DNA from: Verrucomicrobiota bacterium
Lineage (GTDB): Bacteria; Verrucomicrobiota; Verrucomicrobiia; Limisphaerales; SIBE01
NCBI GenBank assembly: GCA_016190065.1
Contig: JACPRI010000279.1
Span: forward strand, 1 to 34,021
Length of the DNA: 34,021 nucleotides
Direction: 5' to 3'
Under the pieces are notes generated by a model. It ran no database searches. It was given only the letters and a program-made list of their open reading frames with translations, and was not told where the DNA came from. Shown one piece after another: positions 25,006 to 33,137 of this stretch; within the stretch, counting starts at the first letter, position 1; every line of letters begins with the position of its first letter. Position numbers and translations under genes: made by a program.

Positions 25006-26376
25006 CTAGCTGACGAACTCCCGAGGGTCAGTGATGTGGCCAGTGACGGCGCTGGCCGCAACCGTCGCCGGCGAAGCGAGAAAAACCTGAGATTCCTTGT
25101 GGCCCATTCGGCCAGGGAAATTCCGGTTCGTGGCACTGATGCATTTCATGGGTGTGTTCATGCGCCCGAACGTGTCCACAGGCCCTCCGAGGCATGCGGC
25201 GCAGCTTGCGTTTTCCGTCATCTGAACGCCCGCATCCACCAGGATGTCCCAGACCGTTTTGTTGCCCCACATGACTGTCTGGAGATCACGGACGATCTCC
25301 GGAGTGGCTGGCACGCCGAACGTGTCGATGGAGACTCGCTTCCCCTGAAGAATTCGCGCGAAATGCTCAAAGTCACTCGTCTTCCCCCCCGTGCACGATC
25401 CGATGTAGGCACGATCAAGCCGGATATGTCCGAGTTCCTTGGCCAGCTTGCGTTTTCCTGGGTCCGGATGACACGCGACGGTCGGTTCGAGCTTCGTGAG
25501 GTCCACGACAAGCTCATAGGCGAATTTCTCGGCCTTCTCTTTCTCGACGGGTTCGTAAGCGGATTTTGTCCCATTCATTTTGCAGCGGTGATCAACCAAT
25601 GCCTGGGTCTGCGCGTCAAACTCGAAGATCCCGTTTTTGCCGCCGGCCTCAATGGCCATGTTGGCGACGGTCATGCGGTCATCCATGGATAGATTCGCGA
25701 CTCCGGGACCGTCAAATTGCATCGCCCGATACGTCGCTCCGTCAAATCCGATTTCTCCGATGCAGTGCAGGATGACGTCCTTCGCCATGACTCCTTTCTG
25801 AAGTTTGCCTTCGAGACGGAAGTGCATCGTTTCCGGAACTTTGAGCAGCAGTTTTCCTGTGCCCATCACGAAGCCCGCGTCCGTGTTGCCGATGCCGGTA
25901 GCGAATTCATTGAACGCGCCCGCCATGCATGTGTGGGAGTCCGTCCCGAACAGGATTTCACCCGGACGCGTGTGGCCCTTCTGGGGGAGAGCGGTGTGGC
26001 AGACGCCGGCATACGACGAGCCATACTGTCGCTTCAACATGCCTTTGGAAGAATCGAAAATCCACCGGCCGTTCGGATCGTCGATGACATCATAGAAATA
26101 GGGGAGGCCTTGCTCGCGGACAAATTCACGGAGGATATCCACGTTGCGATTCGATTTGGAATCCACTGTAAAAATGTAGTGATCCGGGATAATCACTACT
26201 TTGCTTGGATCCCAGACCCTGGCTTTCTTTCCAAATTCTCTTTTGAAAACACCGATTGTCCCGGGGCCGCAAACGTCGTGCGTCATCAGGATATCGGCAT
26301 TGACCCAGATGTTGTCTCCAGCATGAACCCGCGCTTTGCCGGCCGCGCGCGCAAGAATCCTTTCAGTCAATGTCAT
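25006..26376 (-). CDS. leuC: 3-isopropylmalate dehydratase large subunit (aconitase superfamily)
   Basis: 456 residues, starting MTLTERILARAAGKARVHAG. Iron-sulfur cluster cysteines lie in IGSCTGGKTSDF and in ENASCAACLGGP. Substrate blocks include FGTDSHTCMAGAFNEFATGI and NTDAGFVMGTGK. The enzyme isomerises isopropylmalate in leucine synthesis and needs a LeuD small subunit, which is not in this window. A homoaconitase-type enzyme of the same family cannot be ruled out. The gene begins 4 bases after the stop of the TPR/coiled-coil gene and is probably cotranscribed with it, an unusual pairing. Confidence 0.85.
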   Translation of the reverse strand: MTLTERILARAAGKARVHAGDNIWVNADILMTHDVCGPGTIGVFKREFGKKARVWDPSKVVIIPDHYIFTVDSKSNRNVDILREFVREQGLPYFYDVIDDPNGRWIFDSSKGMLKRQYGSSYAGVCHTALPQKGHTRPGEILFGTDSHTCMAGAFNEFATGIGNTDAGFVMGTGKLLLKVPETMHFRLEGKLQKGVMAKDVILHCIGEIGFDGATYRAMQFDGPGVANLSMDDRMTVANMAIEAGGKNGIFEFDAQTQALVDHRCKMNGTKSAYEPVEKEKAEKFAYELVVDLTKLEPTVACHPDPGKRKLAKELGHIRLDRAYIGSCTGGKTSDFEHFARILQGKRVSIDTFGVPATPEIVRDLQTVMWGNKTVWDILVDAGVQMTENASCAACLGGPVDTFGRMNTPMKCISATNRNFPGRMGHKESQVFLASPATVAASAVTGHITDPREFVS

Positions 26377-26380
26377 AACT

Positions 26381-28222
26381 TCATTTGGTCTCCGAAGCAG
26401 CGCCTTTGCCTTCGATCAATCTCTCGAGTTCCGCGTTCGCTTGGTGCCCTGAAGCGAGGGCCTTTTGATAATGCCACCGAGCCAGCTCAATGAACGGCGG
26501 TTGCTGCGTGGCATAGATGACGGCCAGGTTGTGATGAGCCCCACCATATCCCGGCGCGAGTTGAATCGCCTTTCGCAACGCGGTCTCTGCCGGAACACGG
26601 TGTCCTTTTTGGCTGAGCGTGATGCCGAGGTAGTTTTGGGTTTGAGCGTCCTGTGAATCTAGTTGAGCGGATCGTCCAAGCAAATCCAGTGCCTCGTCGA
26701 ATTTCTCCTGCCGGAATCTAAGAATCCCCAGAAGGGAAAGCGCTTGCGCATCGTCCGCCTCGCTTTGAAGTGCGCGTTTCAAATTCGTCTCCGCCTCTTC
26801 CAGTCGGTTTTGCTCCAACTGGCAGGCCGCCAGATTCGCCAAGGTCAAGGCGTTCTTCTCGTCCAAGCGAAGCGCCTCGCTATACTTCCTTTCCGCCTCG
26901 TCGTAACGTCTGGCTGCAAAGGCTCGCTCAGCTTCCGCGACCAGCGGGGCCGCTCCTCGAGGCAATTCCCGCAATGACTTCTTGCCGGATTTGGGATCCG
27001 CCTTCGCGACCATCGATTGAGGCTTTTCGAACAGTGCCTTCTCCGCAGGGGTAAAGGGGATCGCTCGCGCCTCAAAAACCTCGAGCCGCGCTCGCAAGAT
27101 GGCTAGTTCATTGTCGAATTGCTCTTTGCGAACAGATTCCGTGCGAGCTTTGTTGTCGTAAAGTTGTCGGGACGTTTCGTTCAGTTTCTTCACCAGATCG
27201 TCGCGTTCCTTCTCGACTTGTCTGAGCCGCTCGTGTTCAACCGAGACAGGTCTGGGACCCGAAGACGTCAGGCTCGTCAGTTTGGTCTCCAAATCCTTCT
27301 TAGCCGATTCGAGAATTGCCTTCTCCAACTGGAGAGTTTTCAAATCGGACTGCAGCCGAAGAATCTCCACTTCATAGTTCCGAACGGTGCCTGGAGTTAC
27401 ACCGGAATCCTTCTGCGGTTGGCTGCTCTTAGCTCCGACATCGACGGCAAGTTTCGCACTGTCCGCCAACTGCTTCCGGAGTTCCTCATGCCCGGCCCGC
27501 TGGGTCTTGGCCGCTTCCGCCTCCTTCTGGGCGGATTGCAGACGAGTCTCCAATATCTCTTTTTCGCGGACAAGTTGAACAACTCTCTCAGACTGCTCGC
27601 TCAATTTCTTACTCGCATCCGCCAAAGCTTTTTTCAGATCGTCAACCATCTGTGCGTCCGCCTGTTTGCCTGGCTTGGTTCGTTCTTGTTCCAGAGAAAC
27701 TTTGAGCAATTCCTTCTCTTTCTCGAGCAGCTTGATCCGTTCCTCCGCCCTGGCGAGTTCACGCGGGTCAATTGCTGCTGGCCGCGCGGACAAGGCTTCT
27801 TGTAGTTTGGATTCCAAGACCGTCTTCTCCTGCTTCAATTGATGAACCTCCATGCTCAGAGTTTGGATCTGTCGATCCTTTTCATTCGCGGACGGCTGCA
27901 CAACATGAGTCTCCGGTTTACCTCCTGAAGCCGGTGCGGCTTGACCGAGGCCGAAGGCTTTCAGTTTCTCGCCGACGTATTCGAGACGAAATTGAACGAC
28001 CTTCTCCTGCCACTTCGGAGAGCTGTTCTGTAGTTTTCTTAGTTCGTCCCGGGCTTGCAGGTATTTTTCTCGAGCTGCATCAGGCTGGCCAGTAATGACC
28101 GACTGGTCTCCCTCCGCAATCAGATTATAAATCTTGACATACTGGGCATCAGGACCCTCCGCATGGATAGGGTGTGCAACATCGAACACAAGCCAAGCCG
28201 TTATGACAAAAAGCCTTTTCAT
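26381..28222 (-). CDS. Exported coiled-coil / TPR protein
   Basis: 613 residues from ATG 28222, where a signal peptide begins (MKRLFVITAWLVFDVAHPIH, cut near AEG). The frame stays open for 94 codons upstream, but these run through tandem repeats and were rejected. A short helical segment follows (YVKIYNLIAEGDQSVITGQP). Residues about 120-410 form long coiled coils rich in Glu, Lys and Leu. Residues about 440-600 are TPR repeats, with motifs such as RRYDEAERKYSEALRLDEKN and GYGGAHHNLAVIYA. It is likely periplasmic and serves as a scaffold; no catalytic motif is visible. It precedes leuC in the same direction. Confidence 0.85.
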   Translation of the reverse strand: MKRLFVITAWLVFDVAHPIHAEGPDAQYVKIYNLIAEGDQSVITGQPDAAREKYLQARDELRKLQNSSPKWQEKVVQFRLEYVGEKLKAFGLGQAAPASGGKPETHVVQPSANEKDRQIQTLSMEVHQLKQEKTVLESKLQEALSARPAAIDPRELARAEERIKLLEKEKELLKVSLEQERTKPGKQADAQMVDDLKKALADASKKLSEQSERVVQLVREKEILETRLQSAQKEAEAAKTQRAGHEELRKQLADSAKLAVDVGAKSSQPQKDSGVTPGTVRNYEVEILRLQSDLKTLQLEKAILESAKKDLETKLTSLTSSGPRPVSVEHERLRQVEKERDDLVKKLNETSRQLYDNKARTESVRKEQFDNELAILRARLEVFEARAIPFTPAEKALFEKPQSMVAKADPKSGKKSLRELPRGAAPLVAEAERAFAARRYDEAERKYSEALRLDEKNALTLANLAACQLEQNRLEEAETNLKRALQSEADDAQALSLLGILRFRQEKFDEALDLLGRSAQLDSQDAQTQNYLGITLSQKGHRVPAETALRKAIQLAPGYGGAHHNLAVIYATQQPPFIELARWHYQKALASGHQANAELERLIEGKGAASETK

Positions 28223-28529
28223 AGCATTATCGTAATGTATGGCTGAACAGCTTTGCAACCCGATTGATTGCGAGCGTCCCGGTCCCTCGGTCCCACTGCA
28301 CAACCCGACCGCAATCGCTGTGCATCGCATCCAGACCAACGGATCTTCGGGTCGCTTTCGGACTCCATTCTCCGCGGATGACTTCGGAGTCGATTGGGTG
28401 GATTTCTGATTATGTCCGAAACGCGACTGGGCTCGAGTCCACTCCAGATTCCCAGATTCCCAGATTCCCAGATTCCTGAGGTCATTGACACTTTCTAGCG
28501 CCATATGTTAGCGTCCGCCCCGACGGTCT
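28223..28529. other. Intergenic region between divergent genes, with tandem repeats
   Basis: 307 bp between the coiled-coil/TPR gene and the HNH gene. It must hold both promoters. It contains the 8-bp tandem repeat at 28445-28476. A TTGACA at 28486-28491 faces the HNH gene, but no convincing -10 box is seen at the right distance. No gene was recognised. Confidence 0.6.
28445..28476. repeat. Four tandem copies of an 8-bp unit
   Basis: Four perfect direct copies of cagattcc (ggaatctg on the other strand). They lie in the divergent promoter region between the TPR and HNH genes. Copy number is likely to vary between strains. Confidence 0.9.
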
Positions 28530-29147
28530 ATGAGATCATGCTTGAATCAACAGGTTTTGGTGCTCAATCGCCTCTGGCAAGCAGTCAATGTGTGCAGTGC
28601 GCGACGAGCATTGACACTCTTGTTTGAAGGCCGCGCGCAAGCGGTACTGGGCGCAAATGATGGCTCATTTCAGACGTTTAATTTTAACGAGTGGCAGGAT
28701 TTTTCCGAGCGTCAGCCGCACCCTGAGAGCATCCGCACGATCTCCTTCCGAATCCGAGTTCCTCGGGTGATCTTGCTTGTTCTTTTTGACCGCCTTCCAA
28801 AGAAAGAAGTCAAATTTACTCGTTTCAATGTGTTCGAGCGGGACCAGAATACCTGTCAATATTGTGGCGGTGTCTTTGATCGGAGGGATCTCAATTTAGA
28901 CCATGTTATCCCAAAACATTGCGGGGGACCGACCTCTTGGGAAAATATTGTTTGTTCGTGCGTGCCGTGCAACACGAAGAAAGCTAACCGCACTCCACAT
29001 GAAGCAGGGATGCATCTCATCCGGAAACCGAAAAGGCCGAAATGGCGGCCATTTATTCAAGTCAACCTTGGTTTGAATTATCACGATAGCTGGAAGCATT
29101 TCCTCGACATCGCTTACTGGAACGTCGAGATTGGAGATGCGGTCTAA
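28530..29147 (+). CDS. HNH endonuclease
   Basis: 205 residues. The nuclease core is a zinc-type HNH: CQYCGG, then LNLDHVIPKHCGGPTSWENI, then CSCVPCNTKK. The His of DHV, the Asn of WENI and the four cysteines give a complete HNH_5-type active site and zinc knuckle. The N-terminal part (VLVLNRLWQAVNVCSARRAL) is the segment commonly seen in free-standing HNH proteins of this type. No linked methylase or phage gene is present, so its role (DNA repair, defence or homing) is open. Base composition is more AT-rich than in the left half of the window. It converges with the RelE-like gene. Confidence 0.88.
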   Translation: MRSCLNQQVLVLNRLWQAVNVCSARRALTLLFEGRAQAVLGANDGSFQTFNFNEWQDFSERQPHPESIRTISFRIRVPRVILLVLFDRLPKKEVKFTRFNVFERDQNTCQYCGGVFDRRDLNLDHVIPKHCGGPTSWENIVCSCVPCNTKKANRTPHEAGMHLIRKPKRPKWRPFIQVNLGLNYHDSWKHFLDIAYWNVEIGDAV

Positions 29148-29258
29148 TCTCCTTCGAGACCGAATGCCCCTCCAAGCCAGATCGAAAGCAGCAGACTATT
29201 TCTGAATCGAATCCCGACGAAGCTGTCACCGCAGACATCGCTCTTGAGCCGTTTTCGC

Positions 29259-29633
29259 CTATCTCCTTTTGCCATCCTCACTTCGCGACGCTTCAATCAG
29301 TTCCCAGAATTTGGGATTATTCTGAAGTGCTGCGTCCTCTCCGGTCGGCAAGTTGGAGCGGAACAGAAAATCCTTCAACGTGTTCTTGTTGAGAATTCGG
29401 TAAACGAGGATACCCAGTTCATGCCGCTCAAAGTAAACGCGATAATCACCGAGTCGAAAGCGGTGAAGGATCTTTCCATCTCGCTCCAGTTTCCCGAATC
29501 GCTCGAGATCTGTTCTTAGAACCTCGTGGGGCAATCCTCTGAATTCGCCGAGGATGAACAATTGGAGTTCACGCGGCATCTTCGCCAGTTCGGCAGCGCT
29601 GATCGGATTAAAAATGATTTGGAACGGTCGCAT
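29259..29633 (-). CDS. RelE/ParE-family toxin-like protein
   Basis: 124 residues from ATG 29633; any longer start would read through the tRNA. The core pattern is RelE-like: an N-terminal strand (FQIIFNPISAAELAKMP), then a helix, then LERFGKLERDGKILHRFRLG, and finally DYRVYFERHELGILVYRILN, the hallmark last strands. The C-terminal extension (KFWELIEASRSEDGKRR) is hydrophilic. RelE proteins are mRNA-cleaving toxins normally paired with an antitoxin; no antitoxin gene is recognisable beside it. The ATG is only 12 bases after the CCA end of a tRNA-Glu on the same strand, so the mRNA is probably released by tRNA processing. Confidence 0.72.
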   Translation of the reverse strand: MRPFQIIFNPISAAELAKMPRELQLFILGEFRGLPHEVLRTDLERFGKLERDGKILHRFRLGDYRVYFERHELGILVYRILNKNTLKDFLFRSNLPTGEDAALQNNPKFWELIEASRSEDGKRR

Positions 29634-29645
29634 CGAGGTTGTGGA

Positions 29646-29721
29646 TGGTAGCGCGTACGGGAATCGAACCCGTCTTTCAGCCTTGAGAGGGCCGTGTCCT
29701 GAACCGATAGACGAACGCGCC
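29646..29721 (-). tRNA. tRNA-Glu (anticodon CTC)
   Basis: The minus strand folds as a cloverleaf. The 7-bp acceptor stem ggcgcgt/acgcgct has one G-U pair at its end. The anticodon loop is CTCTCAA with anticodon CTC, and the T-arm contains GGTTCGATTCC. The discriminator is A and the CCA end is encoded (29646-29648). Confidence 0.95.
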
Positions 29722-29785
29722 GCCAAATGCACGGTAATGCTAATTCGGTGAATAGCGCTGTCAATCTCCCCGTGGGGTCGGTGAA

Positions 29786-29811
29786 AAAAAAAGCCGCCCT
29801 TTCGGGCGGCT
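29786..29811 (-). terminator. Intrinsic terminator after the PEP-CTERM gene
   Basis: On the minus strand, an 8-bp GC-rich stem (agccgccc/gggcggct) with a four-base loop is followed by nine Ts. It lies 24 bp after the PEP-CTERM gene and also separates it from the downstream tRNA-Glu. Confidence 0.93.
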
Positions 29812-29834
29812 AAATGAGAACACGCAAACCGCGA

Positions 29835-30362
29835 TTACTTGCGTCGTCGGATAAGGAGACCCGCGATTCCAAGGAGCGCCAGCGCAATCGTCGATGGCTC
29901 GGGAACCAGCGAAAATCCGACCAAGCCAACCATGTCAGTAGGTGTGCCAGGAGGTGCAGTTGTCGGGTTGCCTGTTCCAATTGTAATCGGCGCCGACGTT
30001 CCGAAGAGCGAAGAACCTGCGTAAGTGCTGCCATTGTAGGCACGCATTGCGATGGTTGCCTGTCCGCCTGCGGCGATGCCTGGAATTGTTGCGGTAATTG
30101 AATTCACGTAACCAGCCGCAGTACCCGTTCTGAACGTCGTTTCAGAGCCTGGAACCGGAACCAGGGCAGTCACCGCTGTTCCAGCAGGACCTGCAATCAG
30201 ATCAGCTTTGAATGCGGCACCCTCAACTCCAGCACCGCTCGGCAGCAGCACTTTCGCATTGATTCCGGCGGCCGTATTCCGATTGTTGAAAACCACGGTT
30301 CCTTGTCCGAGAACAGAGGTTGTAACCACGAGTGCGGCTAAGGCGATCAGTACCTTTTTCAT
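29835..30362 (-). CDS. PEP-CTERM sorting-domain secreted protein
   Basis: 175 residues. A signal peptide (MKKVLIALAALVVTTSVLG) precedes a beta-rich, Gly/Ala/Thr-rich body of unknown function. The C-terminus carries the sorting signal: VPEPSTIALALLGIAGLLI followed by RRRK. Such proteins are cut and processed by an exosortase; no exosortase gene is in this window. The body has small-residue repeats (PGIAAGGQATIAMRAYNGS) seen in verrucomicrobial PEP-CTERM families. The leader before the ATG is AT-rich and lacks a Shine-Dalgarno. It follows the 30401-31036 gene by 38 bases and ends at a strong terminator, so the two may form one transcript. Confidence 0.92.
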   Translation of the reverse strand: MKKVLIALAALVVTTSVLGQGTVVFNNRNTAAGINAKVLLPSGAGVEGAAFKADLIAGPAGTAVTALVPVPGSETTFRTGTAAGYVNSITATIPGIAAGGQATIAMRAYNGSTYAGSSLFGTSAPITIGTGNPTTAPPGTPTDMVGLVGFSLVPEPSTIALALLGIAGLLIRRRK

Positions 30363-30400
30363 ATTTGGTTTTTAGTGAGTTAGAGTTCTGATTTGGTTAT

Positions 30401-31036
30401 TTAGTTAATTGTAAACTTCCGTGTCCATGCTCCGGCATTCTTCTTTGAAATAAAGAATGCTTCCCCAACTTCGATGTCATCGTTCGGAGTCCAGTTGTTG
30501 TCCAAGTCATCATAAAGGAGCTGTTTGTAGTTATCCCCGGTCCAGCGATAGATTGTGTCGCCGACTTCGCCGTTCAAGCCAAGTGCATCCTTCAATTTTC
30601 CCTTTTGGGGGACTTGAGAACTCCGAACCGAGAAACCTTTCGGCAATGGGTTGGACAGATCGCCCGCAGGGACTTCCCCAACGAACGTCACACTGATCTC
30701 CGTTTTGCCGAGGTTCTTGACGAACACACCTTCACCGGGTTTGACTTCCTGAGCCGCAGCAGGACCGATGATCTTATTCTCGAGATCATCGAACTGAGCT
30801 GTGTTCCAAGCGCCTTTTGCCGAGTCGAACTTGAAAATCTGGACATTCAACCCCGCGAATAGGGCCTCAACCTTGTTGTCTGTTGCGATCAACGGATTAG
30901 AGATCAGAGCAAACTTCCCGGCTGGAATCTTGGTTGTAACGTAACCCACCGCGTTTACAGAAAAGACTTGCGCCATCGAGGTGGCGACGCCTGCTGCACT
31001 CAACGCAGCCGTTAGGAGTAGTGTTTTTGTTCTCAT
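30401..31036 (-). CDS. Small secreted protein of unknown function ('NAVGYV' type)
   Basis: 211 residues. A signal peptide (MRTKTLLLTAALSAAGVATS, cut near MAQ) is followed by VFSVNAVGYVTTKIPAG, a start common to exported verrucomicrobial proteins. The rest looks like two similar beta-rich halves: NVQIFKFDSAKGAWNTAQFD with GEGVFVKN, and DTIYRWTGDNYKQLLYDDLD with GEAFFISK. This suggests an internal duplication. No PEP-CTERM or anchor is present. A TTGACA lies upstream at 31092-31097 but the -10 box is weak. The function is unknown; it is probably a periplasmic or surface protein. Confidence 0.82.
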   Translation of the reverse strand: MRTKTLLLTAALSAAGVATSMAQVFSVNAVGYVTTKIPAGKFALISNPLIATDNKVEALFAGLNVQIFKFDSAKGAWNTAQFDDLENKIIGPAAAQEVKPGEGVFVKNLGKTEISVTFVGEVPAGDLSNPLPKGFSVRSSQVPQKGKLKDALGLNGEVGDTIYRWTGDNYKQLLYDDLDNNWTPNDDIEVGEAFFISKKNAGAWTRKFTIN

Positions 31037-31223
31037 TTTATGCTGTTAGTTGTTCCGTGTGTGGCGGCAATCTCTCAAATCGCGAAACCTATGTCAACAG
31101 ATTTTTATGCAATTCTTGGACGCATTTGGACGCAGGGCCGATAGACCGCCATACGTCCGGCATCCCCCAAACCTCTCAACTCAGACTATGCTCAAAAAGC
31201 AGGAAAGATGCCTGATTCCGAGT

Positions 31224-32040
31224 TTACTGGTAGTCAGAGAGGCTCATATCCGTGGAGAACATAAGCTCGTGCTCCGCCATGGGAGGCTCGATCGGACTTA
31301 TTTGAAATAAGTCCAGCAAGGGCAGCGTTGCTGGAAGGAAGTTCACAAACCACGGTTCTGGAAAGGCCTTGAAGAACCTTTCTGTTTGTTGCCAGCGGAA
31401 CCGGACCCCAGCCGCATGCAAGGCGTGGCACGGCAGCATTAGCAAGTCCCAATCCAACCGCGTCAAGATGCCATCACAAACCCAAGATAAAGGTACTCGT
31501 TCCCTCCATACAACTTGTCACCCACGATTGAGTGCCCGTGATAGGCCAGATGAACCCGGATTTGGTGTTTGCGTCCGGTCTGCGGGAAGACCCAATAAGG
31601 GAGAAATCGCGCCCATCCCGCGAGGTTCGGTCAACAACCGTGAATCTTGTCCGAGCCGAAACGCCGTCCGCGCGCACGCGATTCTTTATTGCAACCTGGC
31701 TGTTTGGGTCCTTACCCAATGGCGCCTCGATCAATCCACTCTCCTCAGCCACACGACCATGAACGATGGCGAGATATTCCTTGAAAACGCCGTCGTTTTC
31801 CCAAATCTTGCCGAGCGTTCCAGCAGTCTTCGGATTTTTCGCCACGATCACGATGCCGCTGGTTTCGCGATCAAGCCGATTCGCCATGTGGGGAGACGAG
31901 TCCGGTCCCAGATACGTGCGGATGCGGCTGATCAAGCTGGAACCGCCATCCGCCTTCGTCGGATGGCAAACCAAACCCGCCGGTTTGTTCACGACGAGCA
32001 GGTCCGTGTCTTCGTGCAGAATTTCAAAGCCCCGTTCCAT
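31224..32040 (-). pseudogene. RluA/RluD-family pseudouridine synthase with two single-base frameshifts
   Basis: The first frame from ATG 32040 reads LLVVNKPAGLVCHPTKADGG, then ANRLDRETSGIVIVAKN with catalytic D57, then KEYLAIVHGRV. Near 31591-31594 it slips, and the family sequence continues in a second frame: [20 protein letters not shown], then [19 protein letters not shown]. Near 31474-31476 a second slip moves it to a third frame: [20 protein letters not shown], then AAGVRFRW, to a TAA at 31224. Both slips equal loss of one base (after ATT, and in GTG-ATGG). Restored, the protein would have about 272 residues, with no S4 domain. The family converts uridine to pseudouridine in rRNA or tRNA. 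It is either a recent pseudogene or affected by two sequencing errors. Confidence 0.85.
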
Positions 32041-32163
32041 GAGAAAGACCGCGAGAGCAAGATGCTTTCGCGAAGGTGATTATTCAATCGCTCAATTGGG
32101 AGGACTCCAGATGGGCGAGGGCGGGCCTTGTCTTTTGGATGTGTTCCAAATAGGATTGCTCCA

Positions 32164-32802
32164 GTGAAACAGAAATGGAATCTGCCGTTGGCGATCACAC
32201 TCATGGTCGTCCTTGCGCTAACTCGGTGGCCGGGCTTGATGCCTCCCAACTTCAGCGCCGTGTATGGTCTTGCGTTTTGCGCAGGGATTTATCTTCCGGG
32301 GCCGATGGCTTGGTGGCTTCCCTTGACGACGTTGGTGATCAGTGACTTGATACTTAATGCTTACTACTACTTCTGGCTCGGGATCGATTCGTTCCAGAGC
32401 TACCAGTTCGTCAATTATGGCGTTTATTTCGCAATCATTGGGTTTGGACGACACTTCAGTCCCCGGTCGTCCTGGTTCAAATTAGTCGGCGGAGGTGTAC
32501 TCGGCGCAATTCTCTTTTACTTCGTGACCAATACAGCCGCGTGGTTTTTCAATCCGTTTAACCACCCTGAATACACGAAAGATCTTACAGGCTGGATAAT
32601 CGCGCTGACGCGAGGCACGGCTGGCTGGCCGGAGACCTGGGAACTCTTTCGAAATACTCTGTTCAGCGGTGGACTCTTCACCGGTCTTTTCGCGGGCGCG
32701 ATGAAACTGAGCGAAGCGGGTGAAACCTCCGAAGAAGAAAGCGAAACGGAGGAAGCGGCGCCTGATTCAGAGGAGGCGGCGCCAGACGAATCTCGAGCGT
32801 AA
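32164..32802 (+). CDS. DUF6580-like integral membrane protein
   Basis: 212 residues from a GTG at 32164, with AGGA about 10 bases before it. Several hydrophobic segments are visible: LPLAITLMVVLALTRWPGLM, VYGLAFCAGIYLPGPMAWWL, VNYGVYFAIIGFG, and LVGGGVLGAILFYFVTNTAA. The pattern P-NF-AVYGLAFCAG followed by LVISDLI and FYFVTN-AAWF matches DUF6580, which resembles the substrate-binding subunits of ECF transporters. The C-terminal 29 residues are very acidic (ETSEEESETEEAAPDSEEAA). It is divergent from the pseudouridine synthase. The substrate is unknown. Confidence 0.75.
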   Translation: MKQKWNLPLAITLMVVLALTRWPGLMPPNFSAVYGLAFCAGIYLPGPMAWWLPLTTLVISDLILNAYYYFWLGIDSFQSYQFVNYGVYFAIIGFGRHFSPRSSWFKLVGGGVLGAILFYFVTNTAAWFFNPFNHPEYTKDLTGWIIALTRGTAGWPETWELFRNTLFSGGLFTGLFAGAMKLSEAGETSEEESETEEAAPDSEEAAPDESRA

Positions 32803-33137
32803 TCCCCCCTTGCTCCCCCTTGCTCCCCCTTGCTCCCCCTTGCTCCAAGCCTGCGAAGGTGCAGGCCATTTCTCGTCACTCGACCGCCTTTAGCCGAAGT
32901 TTCGCAAATGGACGCTGTTTTCGAGAATACTTCGAGGTCAAACTTTCAAATTTCCTCGGAAATCCGAGGGTGCGGCACGGATTTGGGCGTGTAGTGCAGA
33001 CCTCGCTGACTTTACTCAGCGATCGAAAGACCAATATCAGGGAAGCGGTGGAACGCGTCCTTACCAGTTCACGGTCCATGCTCAGCCGACTTTCCGTGGT
33101 CTCGGCGGCGCAGAAGCGCCACCCTCCGATTATCCCC
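32803..33137. other. Intergenic region with tandem repeat, no gene recognised
   Basis: 335 bp between the membrane-protein gene and the convergent DUF1501 gene. The left end is the 10-bp tandem repeat. The rest contains only short hairpins (for example cgctga/tcagcg around 33004-33021) and no open frame with coding character. Confidence 0.6.
32804..32846. repeat. Tandem repeat of a 10-bp unit
   Basis: Three perfect and two partial copies of tgctccccct. It follows the stop codon of the membrane-protein gene directly and sits at the 3' end of that transcript. Confidence 0.9.

Noticed and set aside
28223-28504. Upstream extension of the coiled-coil/TPR gene by 94 codons
   Set aside because: It translates the tandem repeat, while a signal peptide starts at the ATG at 28222.
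31294-31314. Palindrome with 10-bp arms
   Set aside because: It lies within the coding 3' part of the synthase, is AT-rich and has no T-tract in the right place, so I do not call it a terminator.
32876-33079. Open frame of 67 codons on the minus strand
   Set aside because: No recognisable motif, no ribosome site and composition typical of non-coding sequence.
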